Below, one piece after another: positions 37,903 to 50,336 of a stretch of 64,000 nucleotides of DNA. The stretch is from positions 160,099,780-160,163,779 of the forward strand of contig OY720633.1 of NCBI GenBank assembly GCA_963169105.1, in the 5' to 3' direction. The stretch is from Ceriagrion tenellum. Its lineage: Eukaryota; Arthropoda; Insecta; Odonata; Coenagrionidae. Positions within the stretch are counted from its first letter, which is position 1. Each line of letters begins with the position of its first letter. The notes under the pieces were generated by a model. The model searched no databases and was not told the DNA's origin. It saw only the letters and a list, made by a program, of their open reading frames with translations. Made by a program: the position numbers and the translations under genes.

Positions 37903-38422
37903 GTGGGCATTGAAAGGACAAGGGTGCTCCGCAGAAAGCCATTGTTTGGGAAGTGATATGTGGAATGCGAGTTGTATGAGTGAAAGTAATTAATTGATGA
38001 ATGGCGCAGGTGCATGAAGCACCTTTGGTATGACGTACCATGTGACCTGACTCCTTGGGGGAGAGCATGAGGAAACATTCCTGCCCTCCCCCGCTACATG
38101 ACAAGTTTTCACTGTACGTTAAAGACTATTGAAGGTGCTTTGTTTGTATTATATGCTTAAAATAATTTATTGTCCTCTTTAATTTATTTTTGGGAGAGCC
38201 CTTAAAATTCAGGAACTTTGAGGGTTGTGGGAAATAGAAGGGATCTCGTGAGGTCACTTTCTGTCTTCCCCTAGTCACTTGTTTTGCGAGGTGCCAGCTA
38301 AAGTGAGCCTTAAGGACGAAGAGCTGATTGATTCCCTTTTCCTATGATTGGAATTATTTTGCTGATAGATAAGAATCAATTCATCCAAGTCGTAGGTACA
38401 CCGGTGCAAAAAAGGAATGATT

Positions 38423-38466
38423 AATAAAAATTTTTGAGCTACAAAATTTTCCTGTGTTTAAATAAA
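38423..38466 (+). terminator. Candidate poly(A) signals of the host gene
   Basis: AATAAA occurs at 38423-38428 and again at 38461-38466, about 1.2 kb after the short-form stop and 0.5 kb after the long-form stop. The hexamer is common in AT-rich DNA, so this is only a plausible transcript end. Confidence 0.4.
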
Positions 38467-38469
38467 AAA

Positions 38470-41400
38470 ACCAGCTGTGGAGAAATCATTTCCTTGGTGA
38501 TCTAATCACATGTACACTTAAATACTATTAGCATGCTTAACCCCATGCCTATTATTGGTATAAGCTAATTCAACATTCCCAGTGCTTCTTGTAGAAGAGT
38601 AAAATTTATGCATCTGGAATCATTTGACATGGGCACTTGCATTTTATTTGAGTGACAAATTAAACTGCTTTTTTCAGCTGTCATTATAGATCTTATGCAT
38701 ACCTTTGCAGTAGGTTCACTACTGTTCAAACCATTGTCTCAAAGTTGCATTTTGCTTTATCAAGGAGTGATTCATATCATGTTGGCAATAACAGGAAAGG
38801 GGTTAAGAATGTTGTTATCTCCCACGAGGTGAGTTTTTTTATTCCTGTTTGATTGACGTTAAGATAATCCCATGTTTTCTCCCTTTTATACATTTTTATT
38901 ATTGTTTTTTTACCATTTTTCTCGTGAAATTCATGTCCACAAAGTCCTCCAACATTAAATTTTCAATCATATTTGTTTGAAGTTAAGAAATAAAGACAGC
39001 AAATACCCGAAAATCCTCATGTTTAGCACTGTGTATTCCATATAGTGGCATCAAAATTGTTCAAAGGAAAACTGTAAATACTCATTTTCTGTATATTATG
39101 TTCTATTTGAACGAAAAAATAGCTTTTGAGAGAGTTAAATAAAATGGTAAAAATAGCATTGAAACACTCAAGAACTTCTCATTGTGATACTTATTTTAAT
39201 ATGAAACTGTGTATAGTAATGCTTCTGTTGTTTTCATCACATGTTGTTCAAAAATCAACTATGTCTGCTAACTAGAGTAAAAGCTCTATTATCTGGCACC
39301 TTAGGAGTATGGATGGTGCAATTCAGTTTATCTGTGGAATTGAAGCTTGTTTTATAAATTGATATTTGCCATATTTCTTTTATCTGATTACTGAGTTCAT
39401 GTCATCAAAAGTTTACTTGCCGTCTAAGTCCTTATCTACATCAGTTGTACCAATATGCCTTTTTAGAAAATCCTCTTTTGGCCCAAGGCTGTTTTGGAAA
39501 CAGAAGAGACTTCAGGCTCTTCCACATCATACATTTCTTTTGCTTCATCTTTTGTTGGGAAAATCGATACATTCTTATCCAGTGTGCTACCCATTGGTGC
39601 TAGTTTTTGGTGCACATTTTCAATTTACAGCCAACAGTTTAAAAAATACGTACATTAAATATACGTGCACCACCATATCTTATCCTATAATGTATGTGGC
39701 TGGACAAAAATGAGGAATATGTTGTCATGGGGCGTTGGATTCCTTCTTCTCTTCTCCCTAATAGATGCATTTACATATCTCTCGTGATTCACTCTATACT
39801 TGGTACTGCTCATGTTCAAAATGGATTCATGGTTAATGTGTACACTGGAAAAACAAGCAAGATGAAAATATTAAGCTTCACACTTTTGGTTATTGCTTCT
39901 GCAATATTACCAATATTTTAGAAAGAGATGGAAAAAAATAAAGAAAAATATTTTGTCATTCAATGCTATTGGTAGAAAAGAGTGAGATGAGAATTTGCCA
40001 GATATAGATGCTTTTACTATACTTCCTAAATAAATACCTTTGAAATGAAATGGATGCAAGTCTAACTACTAAAGGTGTGTACTGGTAGTAAATTCAAAGT
40101 GAAAAATTTATTGATGCTCCAACTTTCAAAAATATTATTTAGGTTTCTCACCAGCTCAGCTAATTAGCAAATGTGGTGAATTTGAATGTGGACAGATGTC
40201 AGTATACTTTTCCGTAAAAAATGGTTGCATATTTTTATTGAAATATTTTCCAGTCTGAAAAAATAAACTCTTGAAGTCATCTTCCATTGTCCATTTTCAT
40301 TCTTTCTTCTATATTGAGGTCCGAATCAACTCCCTCGGCCTTTGCAAATTTGATTTGCCTTCTATGCTAGGCGTTGTGTAGTTACATATCAGAGGCAATG
40401 ATTAAATAATTGATGTAATTATCCCCATCTTTCAATTTTTTGCCTAACAAATGAAATGTGGTAGTTGAAAACTGTTTCTAGTTGTATTGAGATGGTGTTT
40501 TTATGTATTAGGTTATTTGTGACAAATATTTATTTAGGAGCAATCTAAAACAAGAAGGCAGAATTTTAAAAAAATGGTTGTAAAAGGCAAGGGCAATTGT
40601 TTGCACAAAATTATTTTCAGTTATATCTGGAGAAAAAGTTGTGAGGGTATTTTTTTCCATTTAAAAAGTAACTTTTTATTTTGAAACAATGCCCTCTTGT
40701 TTATGTGGCCCAAAAAAAACTCCCTGGAAGTACATATTATGAAACAACATTTTACAAAGTTGCCAAGCATTTAGGAGACACCAGTGATGAAGTTTTATCC
40801 AATAATATAATATGTTGGGGTGGCAGTATAGATAAAGTGTTTGTGTAAAGTCATCTCAAGGAAATATCTGGCAAATGGGAGTTTAGGTCTAAAAAACTCT
40901 CGATTGTTGGACTTTTAGTGTAAAAGTTCATTAGGGTCAACTAGGTTTCTATCGCATTAATTAATCTATGAAATACTTGTATTTAAATCAGTTCTGTGCT
41001 TATAACACCTGGCCAGGGCCACTGTGCTATTGTGGGGTATGCAATCCATGAAATACCCCATATCTTCCGTTCTTTCCATTACCTGGGTTTATGCTCAAGG
41101 CTCAGCCAACACATTCTTCATCCTAAAGATATGGTTATCCACAGTGTCGAAAGTATTAAAGTTCTAAAAACCATGTACAAAGGACTGTGGTGTTTAAGTC
41201 GTGAATTGTTTCGATCTGTTCCCTTAAAACAGTGACTGATGGTTTCTTTTACTATGAAAGGCTTTTTAATCACCAAATCTCAACCATGAAGTTTTGATGT
41301 CATTGCTTGAGCAATAAGAAAGAACTAAGCCTTCATACATTTCAGCCATTCTATTTTTTTCATTTTATCATGTGAACCTTGAAAGCATCAAGTATGAGAA

Positions 41401-44400
41401 TTCCACTGTGACACTGTATGGGATGTGGGCACTTACCTCTGATTAATATTGGCCTATCATGGTTAGGATCACCTTTCATCTGTCCTTTTTACCTCACATG
41501 AAAGATTTCTCCTTAGGATAGATTTCCCTTTGCTATTGCTCAATGCCTTTCAATTATATAGTGGAATCGGTTATCATCCTTTAGCTATGGCTGCAGCCAT
41601 TAGGACATTTCTAGTTTTCTTATCTCATGTTTAATGGATTTTGAATGGTTGTGATTTTGCATATTTAGTATTTACGGTGACATTTGTGGGCATATCTGAA
41701 CAAAGTCAAGTTTCATCTGCAGTCCTCATTTGTCTGAGAGGGTAGCTGTGCTTTTTACGAAAGTTAATAACTTCAATGCATAATTACCGGACAATATGCT
41801 GTTCTTCAATTTGGCATAGAAAAAAGGCCTCTTCTTTGCAACTCTGTTTATGCCTAGTATTGCTTGTGTATCGCTTGGCATTCATGGAAAGTAATTATTA
41901 AAAAAGCACTGAGTGGAATCTTGATTCCTTTGACACCTCTTCTTGACTGTTGGGAAAGCTCTTGCTTCATTTTTCAGTCACAACTTCACAAAGGTATTTG
42001 AGGTCTTTCTATCATTGTATTCTAGCTTCTCTAAATGCATTCCTGGTCGAATTAGCTTGTCTAATGGCATAATCATTCATGAACCACTCCAGATAAAATA
42101 TTTGTATCCTTTTTCATGTATTTTGACGGATTCATTGAGGTACCAGCCAGTGCTTGGCTGTGTGTGGCATGTAACTAATGTAATACTCGATGCTGTCCAT
42201 CTCATCATTCAACATACTTGGCACTTCCTTGAATGCCTCCCTTTCCATCCATTAAACTTTCACCATTCTTCTCCCTCTTGGGGTATAGATGGGACACTAT
42301 TGTTTTCCTTCAAAATTCGTAGACACTGGCTTCTATTTCATCTTTATTTCAAATTAGTATTATGCTCGATCGCCTACAAATTCTATGAACATTGGATCCC
42401 TGTCTCAATGTTCTGTACTTATTAAATTTTTCATGGAAAAGTGTTGGCCACTTCCCAAAACCATTGCAGTCTTCATTGAATATTTTGGTGTGCATCGCCT
42501 AGATTGCCTCCCGAGGTTTTCTGGAGGATAATCCTTTATCCACAAGCCAGGGGTGTAAATTGAGCATTTTGATTTGGGGGGGCAGAGATTACTGTGAGGT
42601 CCGGGTTAAGAGTAGATTTTAGAGCCTTTATAGAAATTTGCGACTGCTATATATTTGTTGGCGTCGTATATTGTTCCTTTAATATTCTATTCAATTGATT
42701 TAATTAAAAAACTTATTTGGGATGTACTAAGCAGAGTTCGAAAAATATCCTTGTGAACTTTCTACTTCGAAGTTTATTTAGCATTACAAAATTTTATTCC
42801 CTTCATTAAATTAGGGGAGAAAATCTCAATCTCCAGCCTCCAGGTTTTCCTGGCAAGTCTATGGCCTCCAGAAAAATAGTAACTAGAACCAGGAAAACAT
42901 ATAACAGACATACAGCTTTGATATACAATATTCACCCCTCAAACTGAACTTTTAGAGAATAAAAGAAATATTAAAATATATATTTAAATTTTTTCAATGG
43001 TTAATTACCCTCAAGTAGTTTCTTGAGCAGGGAAAAACTTGCTCTGTTATATTATTAATCAGGATGACAAAACAACTGAAGTTTGTTGATGTTGTAAAGA
43101 TAACGTGACATCGCTGAACACATAGAAAATGTAACAAATGGAAGCGTAACTCAGAATCACATAGTGTCCAGCAATGATACAGACACCGTCATAAAGCATG
43201 TCATTCTAAGCCACAAAATTTAAAATTAAGAGACAGTAATTTTATTCGTCTCCTTTACTCACTCTTAGCAAAAACTAAGCCCACCACTAGATATTCATTG
43301 AGAAAATCTCTATCTAATAAAATATTCCACATTTAGAGGCATTATTACCGACAATTTTTTGTTGTCATACAGTGAAACATAGCTACTGTCAGGAGCCACA
43401 TCAGTCTTTCATTGAGTGAATCACATTCAATAATAAAATTCCAATTTTGGAGACGACACTTTTTCAACTTTTTTTCTTTCGCTTCCAATCACTATTTTTT
43501 TGTCACAAATTTCCAAATGACTTTCATGGACTTAATTTCACAGCTGGTATGTGAGTAGTAACATCATTCGACTCTTCAGGATAAGGCGCATCTATTCCAC
43601 CAGTCAAATTCCAGAAAAAGTCATTTTTAAGTAAAATTATTTTCCATATACTCAAGTGGCTCTGGCGGAAGTAATTTTACAGCTGGAGTGTTTAAAACAA
43701 CGCCATTCGACTACTCGGGATGAGGCACATCCAGGGGTGCCCATCCCAATGCTCATGGCGCATACCCCCCAAAAACCACCAAACTGGCAAATATCTATAG
43801 ACCTTTATAGATATTTACAGAGTTTTAATTTGATAGCCTGTCCAAGGTAGTATGGAATAACGCCGAGGGGAACGGAGAATTCGGGAAAGTTTTTAATTAT
43901 TAGCTTCACAAAATCGTTTTTAACACTTTTCTGGCGATAAAATTTTAAATCATCACAGACGTTGTCGACTACTGTGATATCCATATTTTTAGAGCTAGTT
44001 TTTGAGAGTTTGGCAACAATAATTTATGACAACCCTCAAAAACTAACTCTAAAAAATAGAAATAAAATCTTAGGCTAACTATCGCGCTTATATAGAGGAA
44101 CAAATTAAAGCTTAATACAATGCTACAAAAAACCATAAGGATGTGAGAGTTTATTTTTTACAATAGCATGCTTAAAAAAGGAATAAATTGTATAAATGAG
44201 ATTCGATTAGTTCTTATACTTTATTAAAGTAACTGAAGGCTCTTTTCATATTTCAAATTAAGAAAAAATATGGGAAATATATTGAATATTGCACTTCTAA
44301 AACTACACAGCAGGATCCTGTATCTAACAAAATGTGCGGTTAACTTACTACAAAGACACTATTATGATACTTAATGCCACACCTTACAGCCATTTACAGC

Positions 44401-44540
44401 TCTTGTGAGAGCTTATGGCATTCAGATGCTTGACGTTTGTGTTGTCCACGTCATACAAGTTCCATGTTTTGAAATGCACTCTTTCATGGCACAACTGCCA
44501 TGTCTTCGCTTTCCCCTATACCCATCCTGTGTCTTTCAAC
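38470..44540. other. Intergenic AT-rich DNA with possible old hAT ends
   Basis: No gene was seen. Sequences starting CAGGGGTG at 42548 and 43732 resemble hAT ends, but no partners or duplications were found. A diverged direct repeat (period about 129) covers 43539-43730. An inverted repeat around TAGAGCTAGTTTTTGAGAG lies at about 43986-44056. Frames at 40996 and 41943 have no recognisable motif. Confidence 0.4.
39366..39870 (+). pseudogene. Possible piggyBac transposase trace
   Basis: EFMSSKVYLPSKSLST with SVVP and KSSF nearby, and further on AHVQNGFMVNVYTGKTSK, resemble the piggyBac order ...YxPxxxLSxDESxxPxxGRxSF... and DSxxGYxxNxxVYTGK. Frames are broken and the key Asp residues are not clear. 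This could be chance. Confidence 0.3.
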
Positions 44541-44554
44541 CACCTCAGTCTGTC

Positions 44555-47250
44555 GTCGAATCTCCGCCACCCGTCCAAAAGGTGGAACGTTTCTGGAAGG
44601 ATATCTATGAAACGTCGAAGTCATTCAACAGAAACACTTCAGCTATAGACCTCTTTAAAAAGTTTTGTGACCACCACCTACATGAAGTGGATGGACCTCT
44701 TTCAGTCACAGAGAGTGACGTGAAGAAGGCCTTCTCTGGCAAGAAGAATTTCTCGGCTCCAGGAATGGATGCTGTTTATAATGTCTGGTGGAAGAAGTTC
44801 ACTTTCACCCACCAACGCCTAGCCAGAATCTTCACTTCTCTCGGGTAGAGAAGAAATTCCACTGTGGCTGACTGAGGGACGCACGGCTCTAATTCCTAAG
44901 AAGGGAGACTAGTCTGATCCAAAGAACTACTGCACTATAACCTGCGTCAACATTGTATATAACGGAACGGAATGTCTAACACTTTCCTTTACCCTTTTCC
45001 CACTTCTATCCTCCCCAGTGATAAGCGAGAGCTTCCAGACCAGGAGGAGAGTTTTCAGCGTTCACTTCCATCTTGAGTGACCTTATCCTCCACCATCCAG
45101 CCGGTTTGGGAGGAGGTGTACGAGCAGAGGGGCTCAAAGCGTGGAATCGTGGGATGTAAGGACAACCTGCTCATTGATAGATGCATATGCTAGGATGCCA
45201 TCCAGCGTAAGCGCAACCTATCTATGGCCTGGGTGGACTACAAGAAGGAATTTGACACCACTTCACATGAGCTCATTATAGCCATTTTGAATGTGATGAA
45301 AGTCCACCCAGAGGTTGTGTCCTGCATTCAATGCCTGATACCACTCTGCAGAACGAGCTTTGTCCTGACCGCAGGCAAGCGATCGGTTTCGACAGAGTTG
45401 GTAACATACCACCGTGGCGTTTTCCAAGGCGATAGCTTGAGCCCCTTGCTGTTCTGTATTTCCCTCCTACCTCTCTCGCTAAGGCTGCGACAAGGGAAAG
45501 GATACATGTGCGGTGTGCCAGGTGACAGAAAGCATAAGGTCACCCATTTATTTTATATGGATGACCTGAAGCTCCACGCTTCCGACGCAAAAGACCTTCG
45601 CATGGCCCTGCACACCGTACTGGAGTACAGTGAGGCTATAGGGATGTAGTTCGGATTATACAAATGTGAATCCTACAACCTGGCGAGAGGAAGATTTTTG
45701 GAGAACAAAGAAGACGTGCACCTCGTTGACGGGAGCGTCATTCGCCACCTCGAGGGCGATGGCAGCTACGAATACCTCGGCGTCCCCCAAATGCGGATGC
45801 AGGAGGTCGCAGCAGTGAAGGAAAGAGTCTGAGCTGTCTGGCAAGAACAAGGTTCTTTTAACATGTTCGCGGTTCCCCCAGTACTGTGCACTTTCGGATA
45901 CATGAAATGGAACGACATCGAGTAGCAGAACCTCGATAGGGGAATAAGGAAGATGATGGCCATCTACAGAAGTCTTCATCCAAAATCTTCCGTCGCCAGA
46001 CTGTATCTCCCTCGCAGTGTAGGTGGTAGAGGTTGTTGAGCCTGAAGTGTCTCCATAACAGAGTTGTCCCGAGCACAGCATGCCGAGTGCTCAAAAACAG
46101 AGACACACTGCTCAGTCTCGTAAGAGAATACGAAAGTGCCGGAGTAGGGGCGTTTCTCTTCCAGGCGGCCAAGAGGGCAGCGGACGAAACCGGTATGGAC
46201 TTTGTCCTGACATCAGACGGTAGCGACGACGGCAAGTCCATCTTGTCGTTGAAGGCAGACGTCCTGAAGCTCGAAATAAAAAAGGCCGAGCGGAAAACCT
46301 TGCTCAAGGCTCATACCGATAAGCCCATGAATAGATGTTTCTATCAAAACATGGAGAAGCATGGACTATCGAAGGAGCTGACGTTTGCCTTCCTCCGCTC
46401 CGCTAAAGTCAGAGACCGAGGGCTTCGTCCTCGCATGTCAGGATGGTGTCATAAACACACTCGTGTACCGCCGCATTATATTCAAGACGGAGGTTGCGGA
46501 CACGAGATGCCGGGCGTGCCGAGCCCCGCCGGAGACTTTGAGCCACCTTCTATCCGGCAGTAGCTATTACGCCAAGTCAGTTTATATTGCTGGGCACAAT
46601 GCGGCCCTGCGGGTGTTATATTTTCATCTATGACACCATTTTGGCATCGACGATACTCGTGCTGCCGTACTATGCCCATGGAGATATTGAGTGCGTCGTG
46701 GAGAAAGATAAATGCACCATCTGGTGGAATTACTCCTTTTCTACCACCACGCATTTGGAGGCGTCCAAGCCTGATAGGCCACTCACGCTCCATCTTCGTG
46801 ATAGAGTTTTCGGCTCCGGCTGAAACCAACATGGATGCAAAGGAGGCGAAGAAACCGGCGAAATATCCAGACCTGCTTTTTGAGCTTCGACAAATGTACC
46901 CAAGGCACTCAGTTAAACTGGTTGTCCTCATCATAGGTGTGCTTGGTGGAGTTTAGGGCTCGCTGCTGGAGAACATCAAGTGCATTCCGTCATGCGTGAC
47001 ACAGGCGGAGTCACTTGCAGCTCGCATGCAGAAGGCCGTATTACTTGGGTCCCTCCGTCTACTCCGTACGAACGACCCTACTGCAGCGTAGCCACACATC
47101 TGATGGGCGTCGGACGTGGCTGCAGTAACTGCCCCACCCCTCACAAGTCCTCGGCCATCATGACGGCAGTGAAACCCGGTGCTTGCCAAGGAATCGGAGG
47201 AGAATGTTACTAAAGTAACGATAAAAATAATAAAATAATACAGATAAAAT
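44555..47250 (+). pseudogene. R2/R4-type LINE (RT plus restriction-like endonuclease), broken
   Basis: Motifs appear in order in shifting frames. The RT N-terminal region has FWKDIYE and FSAPGMDAVYNVWWKKFT (44580-44800), then EGRTALIPKKGD (about 44875). The palm reads AWVDYKKEFDTTSHELI (45225), RGVFQGDSLSPLLFCISL (45415) and the YMDD box at 45554-45565. EYLGVPQMRMQEV follows at about 45771. A zinc-knuckle-like CRACRAPPETLSHLLSG lies near 46512-46562. An endonuclease-like VIEFSAPAETN, KYPDLLFELRQMYP and IGVLGGV run to 46955, with the frame ending at TAG 47089-47091. Stops, such as the one at 45647, and several frameshifts make it inactive. The 3' tail is A/T-rich. The 5' end is truncated or unrecognisable. 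Confidence 0.8.
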
Positions 47251-47289
47251 AAGTACTGGTGGTGGTGCGATACCATTTTTACCAACCTA

Positions 47290-50172
47290 CTCTTGATGTC
47301 CTTTATACAGTAGTAGTGTTTTTCTTTGCTCTCTTGATAAAGCAATTTTTTCTATAACTTCACTGTTATGAATGGATTTTAAAATGTATTTTTCGGAAGA
47401 AAGGACAAGCATGTCGGAGAGCCAGACATCTCCAATGCTGCTTCTCTGCCTATTTTTTATACAATATTTAATCTGCTCATAACCCTCTCTGCTGAGCTGC
47501 TTGTTGCTGGCAATGCCATAAGTATCTAGTATAACATTATTAGGTAAGGAATTCCAGAAATATATATTAAAAACCTATTAGGCCCAATAAATCCTTTCTT
47601 GACCCATTGATCCAGAAACCTTTGTTCGGCTATCTTAGCATCTGTACTTGGACCATCAGGCTTGTCGTCACAAGAATCTTGGGTGTCATTTTCGTCATTA
47701 TTTTGGCTCAGACTCTCGTCACTCAAGCTCAGCACATCTGATAAATCAATGCTAACTAACTAAGCTAACTTTGTACAGTTGACTAAATACATTAACTTCT
47801 TCACAAAGTTCTTCACCATCTATTCCGTAATACTCACACACGTCACTGACGAGAATCGGCCTTAGAGTAATATCCATATTTTTAACAACGTTGAGTAAAC
47901 CTTCATTGGAAAAGTAAGTCATTTGTTTGACAATATTCAGAGAACTTTTTGGAAACCGATCTCGCAGCCTAAGACTTAGGGAATCAAGGATTTAACAGTA
48001 CACTTCTGATCTTATTTTCGCTATTGGGTGAGTTAGTGTATCATCAATGGCTAGTTCGTCCATGAACCTTTTTCTTAAACGAATTCTTCAGTTGGAAAAT
48101 TAGTGGAGGTAGTGTTCAACTGTGAAATGATTGATGCGATCCACGATTTTGCTCCATCCTTCGTCATTCCTCATGGCCTCTACTTTTGAAATGGTCCCAG
48201 AAATAACAGTAGGAATAATTGCATCGTCAATGATTTTTTACTGTAAACAAACAGTTACTGGTGACAAGACTTTGCAGAGTTCTGACGCAATTTGCATGGT
48301 TGGAATGGTGTCATAATCGGATATTGCATTTAGAAGTCCCTTTGTCGATGCCCTTGAATCCGCCTCTGATTTTTTTGTCTTCGGATATATCCTCCAACAC
48401 TTCTCTTAGCACATCGTAGCAAGTAATAACTGTGTTAAGGACATCACTTTTGCTCGACCATCTAGCCGTGCTGACTTTCTTCAGCCGCATTCTACTGGTC
48501 AAATATGAGGCTTTTTTTTAACTTTTCAATGAATGTGTGGTGTCTTTTGTGGCCAGACATGAACAAATAGAGCTCTTGAAGAATTGAGAACGTGTCCCGT
48601 ACTTGAGGTCAAATATCAATGGACATGGTCAACGACCAAGGAAAATCTGTGGGCGCAACACCAAATATAGTAAGCTTTAGTGCACTCTCTGAGCACAAAT
48701 GACTTAACACCATTAAATCGACCACGCACGTTTCCCGCACCATCCATACTCTGTCCTACCATACCACTCGTATCAATACCAATTGTTCGCAGAGTATTAA
48801 GCAGCTCAGAGGACAAGTGCTCACCAGTTGTGTCTCCTCTGGTGAACACCTTAAGAAGTCGCTCCTCTGGTTTCACATTGTCTTTGATTTCCCCCTGCCC
48901 ATCTATGAGTTCGACATATCTAACTGGTACAGTTGTACATTCCTTCTTGCTGATATCTTGAGTAGAGTCAAGAATTATGGAGTACATGTTGGTTTTATTA
49001 ACTCCTCAGCGATTTTTGAAACAACTATATATCATTCATGGTGGTTATTAAATCAAACATGTTCCTATAACTAAGCAGATAAGACCCACATTTTGTTTTC
49101 TTTTCTTTTGATTTGTCAAGCTTCTCCAAATAAACTCTTGCGTCTGGGTTGTACTTTGCAAGCAATCTGAATAAGTTTAAAACTTTTCCATCCAGTGAGT
49201 CTTTGTTTCTGAAGGGCAACATCTCCTCTGCTAGATAAGAGCAGCAGTCTATTATGACCGATAGAACGTAAAGGAGGTGATTTACCAATTTGTCACTTTG
49301 TTCAGTCAAATCTTTATCAACCTTTTTTTAGAGATGTGTTGAAGCCTTGAAATCTGAGAAGATATATAAGGTTTGGATTTTTCATGGAGTCCTATGTCTC
49401 TAACTCCCTTATGGTCTGTCAATCCCCTATAACCGGTATAGCCCCAAATAGTTCTTTCTGTAGGTAAAGAAAATATCAGACAATGTAAGCAAAAGACAGC
49501 ATTCCTGTATTTACTGCATGCAAGCCATTTACGTTCTTTTTCTGCTCCGTTTGGAATATGAATTGTTTGTACTTTTGGATTGAATTTCCTTCCACACGAA
49601 GTTGGAAAAACCATAGACAGTAGATTTTGGGATCTTAATTTCAAAGCTTCATTAATAAGTTCAGGTAAAAGCTTTTTGTTTGCATAGTTAGCTGGATATC
49701 TAATGTAATCTAGATATGCTTAAGTTTCCGTTGAAGGGGAAGGTTTGTTCATTTTTTCCACTTCACTTTCAAGAATGGGGCCTTCTTCTGGTAGCGGGTG
49801 AGTTTCATTGAAGGGACTGATGAGTTCCATTTCTGCATTGGGAGAAAATGATCCTAAATTACCGCCTATTCTTGAGTTGTCGGACGCTGTGACGTCTCCG
49901 GCGAGGGTAATCTCATCGCGGTCTAGACAAGTGCTTGAACTTGACGCAGGTGTAGAAGGAAGAACGTCTTCTTGTCCAGTTACCGGAAATCTAAAAAGAG
50001 GAAAATACCTGGGTTGCGTTCGGGGATCTGATGGTGGCCTTGACGACGGCGCGATGCGGCAGTCAAGGAGGAGTATGGAGAGACGCGACCGAAATGAAAG
50101 AAGCTTTCGGTTGGCTGAATGATTATCTATAGTTGCACGGTGTTTTACTATACTACACTTAACGCTTAACAT
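47290..50172 (-). pseudogene. ZMYM1-like hAT transposase, broken
   Basis: The minus-strand reading starts at ATG 50172 with an acidic, Ser/Pro-rich N-terminus. A TTF-type zinc-finger region follows (FPTSCGRKFNPKVQ, KYRNAVFCLHCLIF; 49620-49480). The catalytic half has YSIILDSTQDISKKECTT (48985), VGQSMDGAGNVRGR and CCAHRFSLVVDH (48640). KKVSTARWSSK lies near 48470. The dimerisation C-terminus reads ALPATSSSAERVMSRLNIV, then WLSDMLVLSSEKYILKS (47510-47380). Several stops and frameshifts are present. It lies back to back with the R2/R4-like LINE, whose 3' end stops about 50 bases from the hAT C-terminus. Confidence 0.8.
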
Positions 50173-50308
50173 TCATTCATCGTTATAACCTTTCGATACG
50201 TACATAGATTACTGTAAACGGGTAAAAATATTTACATTTAGTGAATTTCTTTATTCATTTTAAAAATCCCCCCTAATTTTTTATTTCCCCACAACTTGAG
50301 CCATACAT

Positions 50309-50328
50309 CCCCCCTGTGGGCGGCCCTG
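50309..50328. repeat. Putative terminal inverted repeat of the minus-strand hAT element
   Basis: The reverse complement reads CAGGGCCGCCCACAGGGGGG, typical of hAT ends, about 140 bases beyond the transposase start codon. The expected 8-bp duplication would be CCTCTGTG (50329-50336). I did not find its partner, so the other end may be displaced by the LINE or deleted. Confidence 0.5.
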
Positions 50329-50336
50329 CCTCTGTG

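Noticed and set aside
37101..38078. Minus-strand 325-codon open frame of Ser/Leu/Pro repeats
   Set aside because: It is the complement of the purine minisatellite. The period is a multiple of three, so several frames stay open by construction, and there is no start or splice context of its own.
41943..42425. 160-codon plus frame
   Set aside because: A faint piggyBac-like resemblance in one short stretch could not be extended in any frame; no catalytic Asp context.
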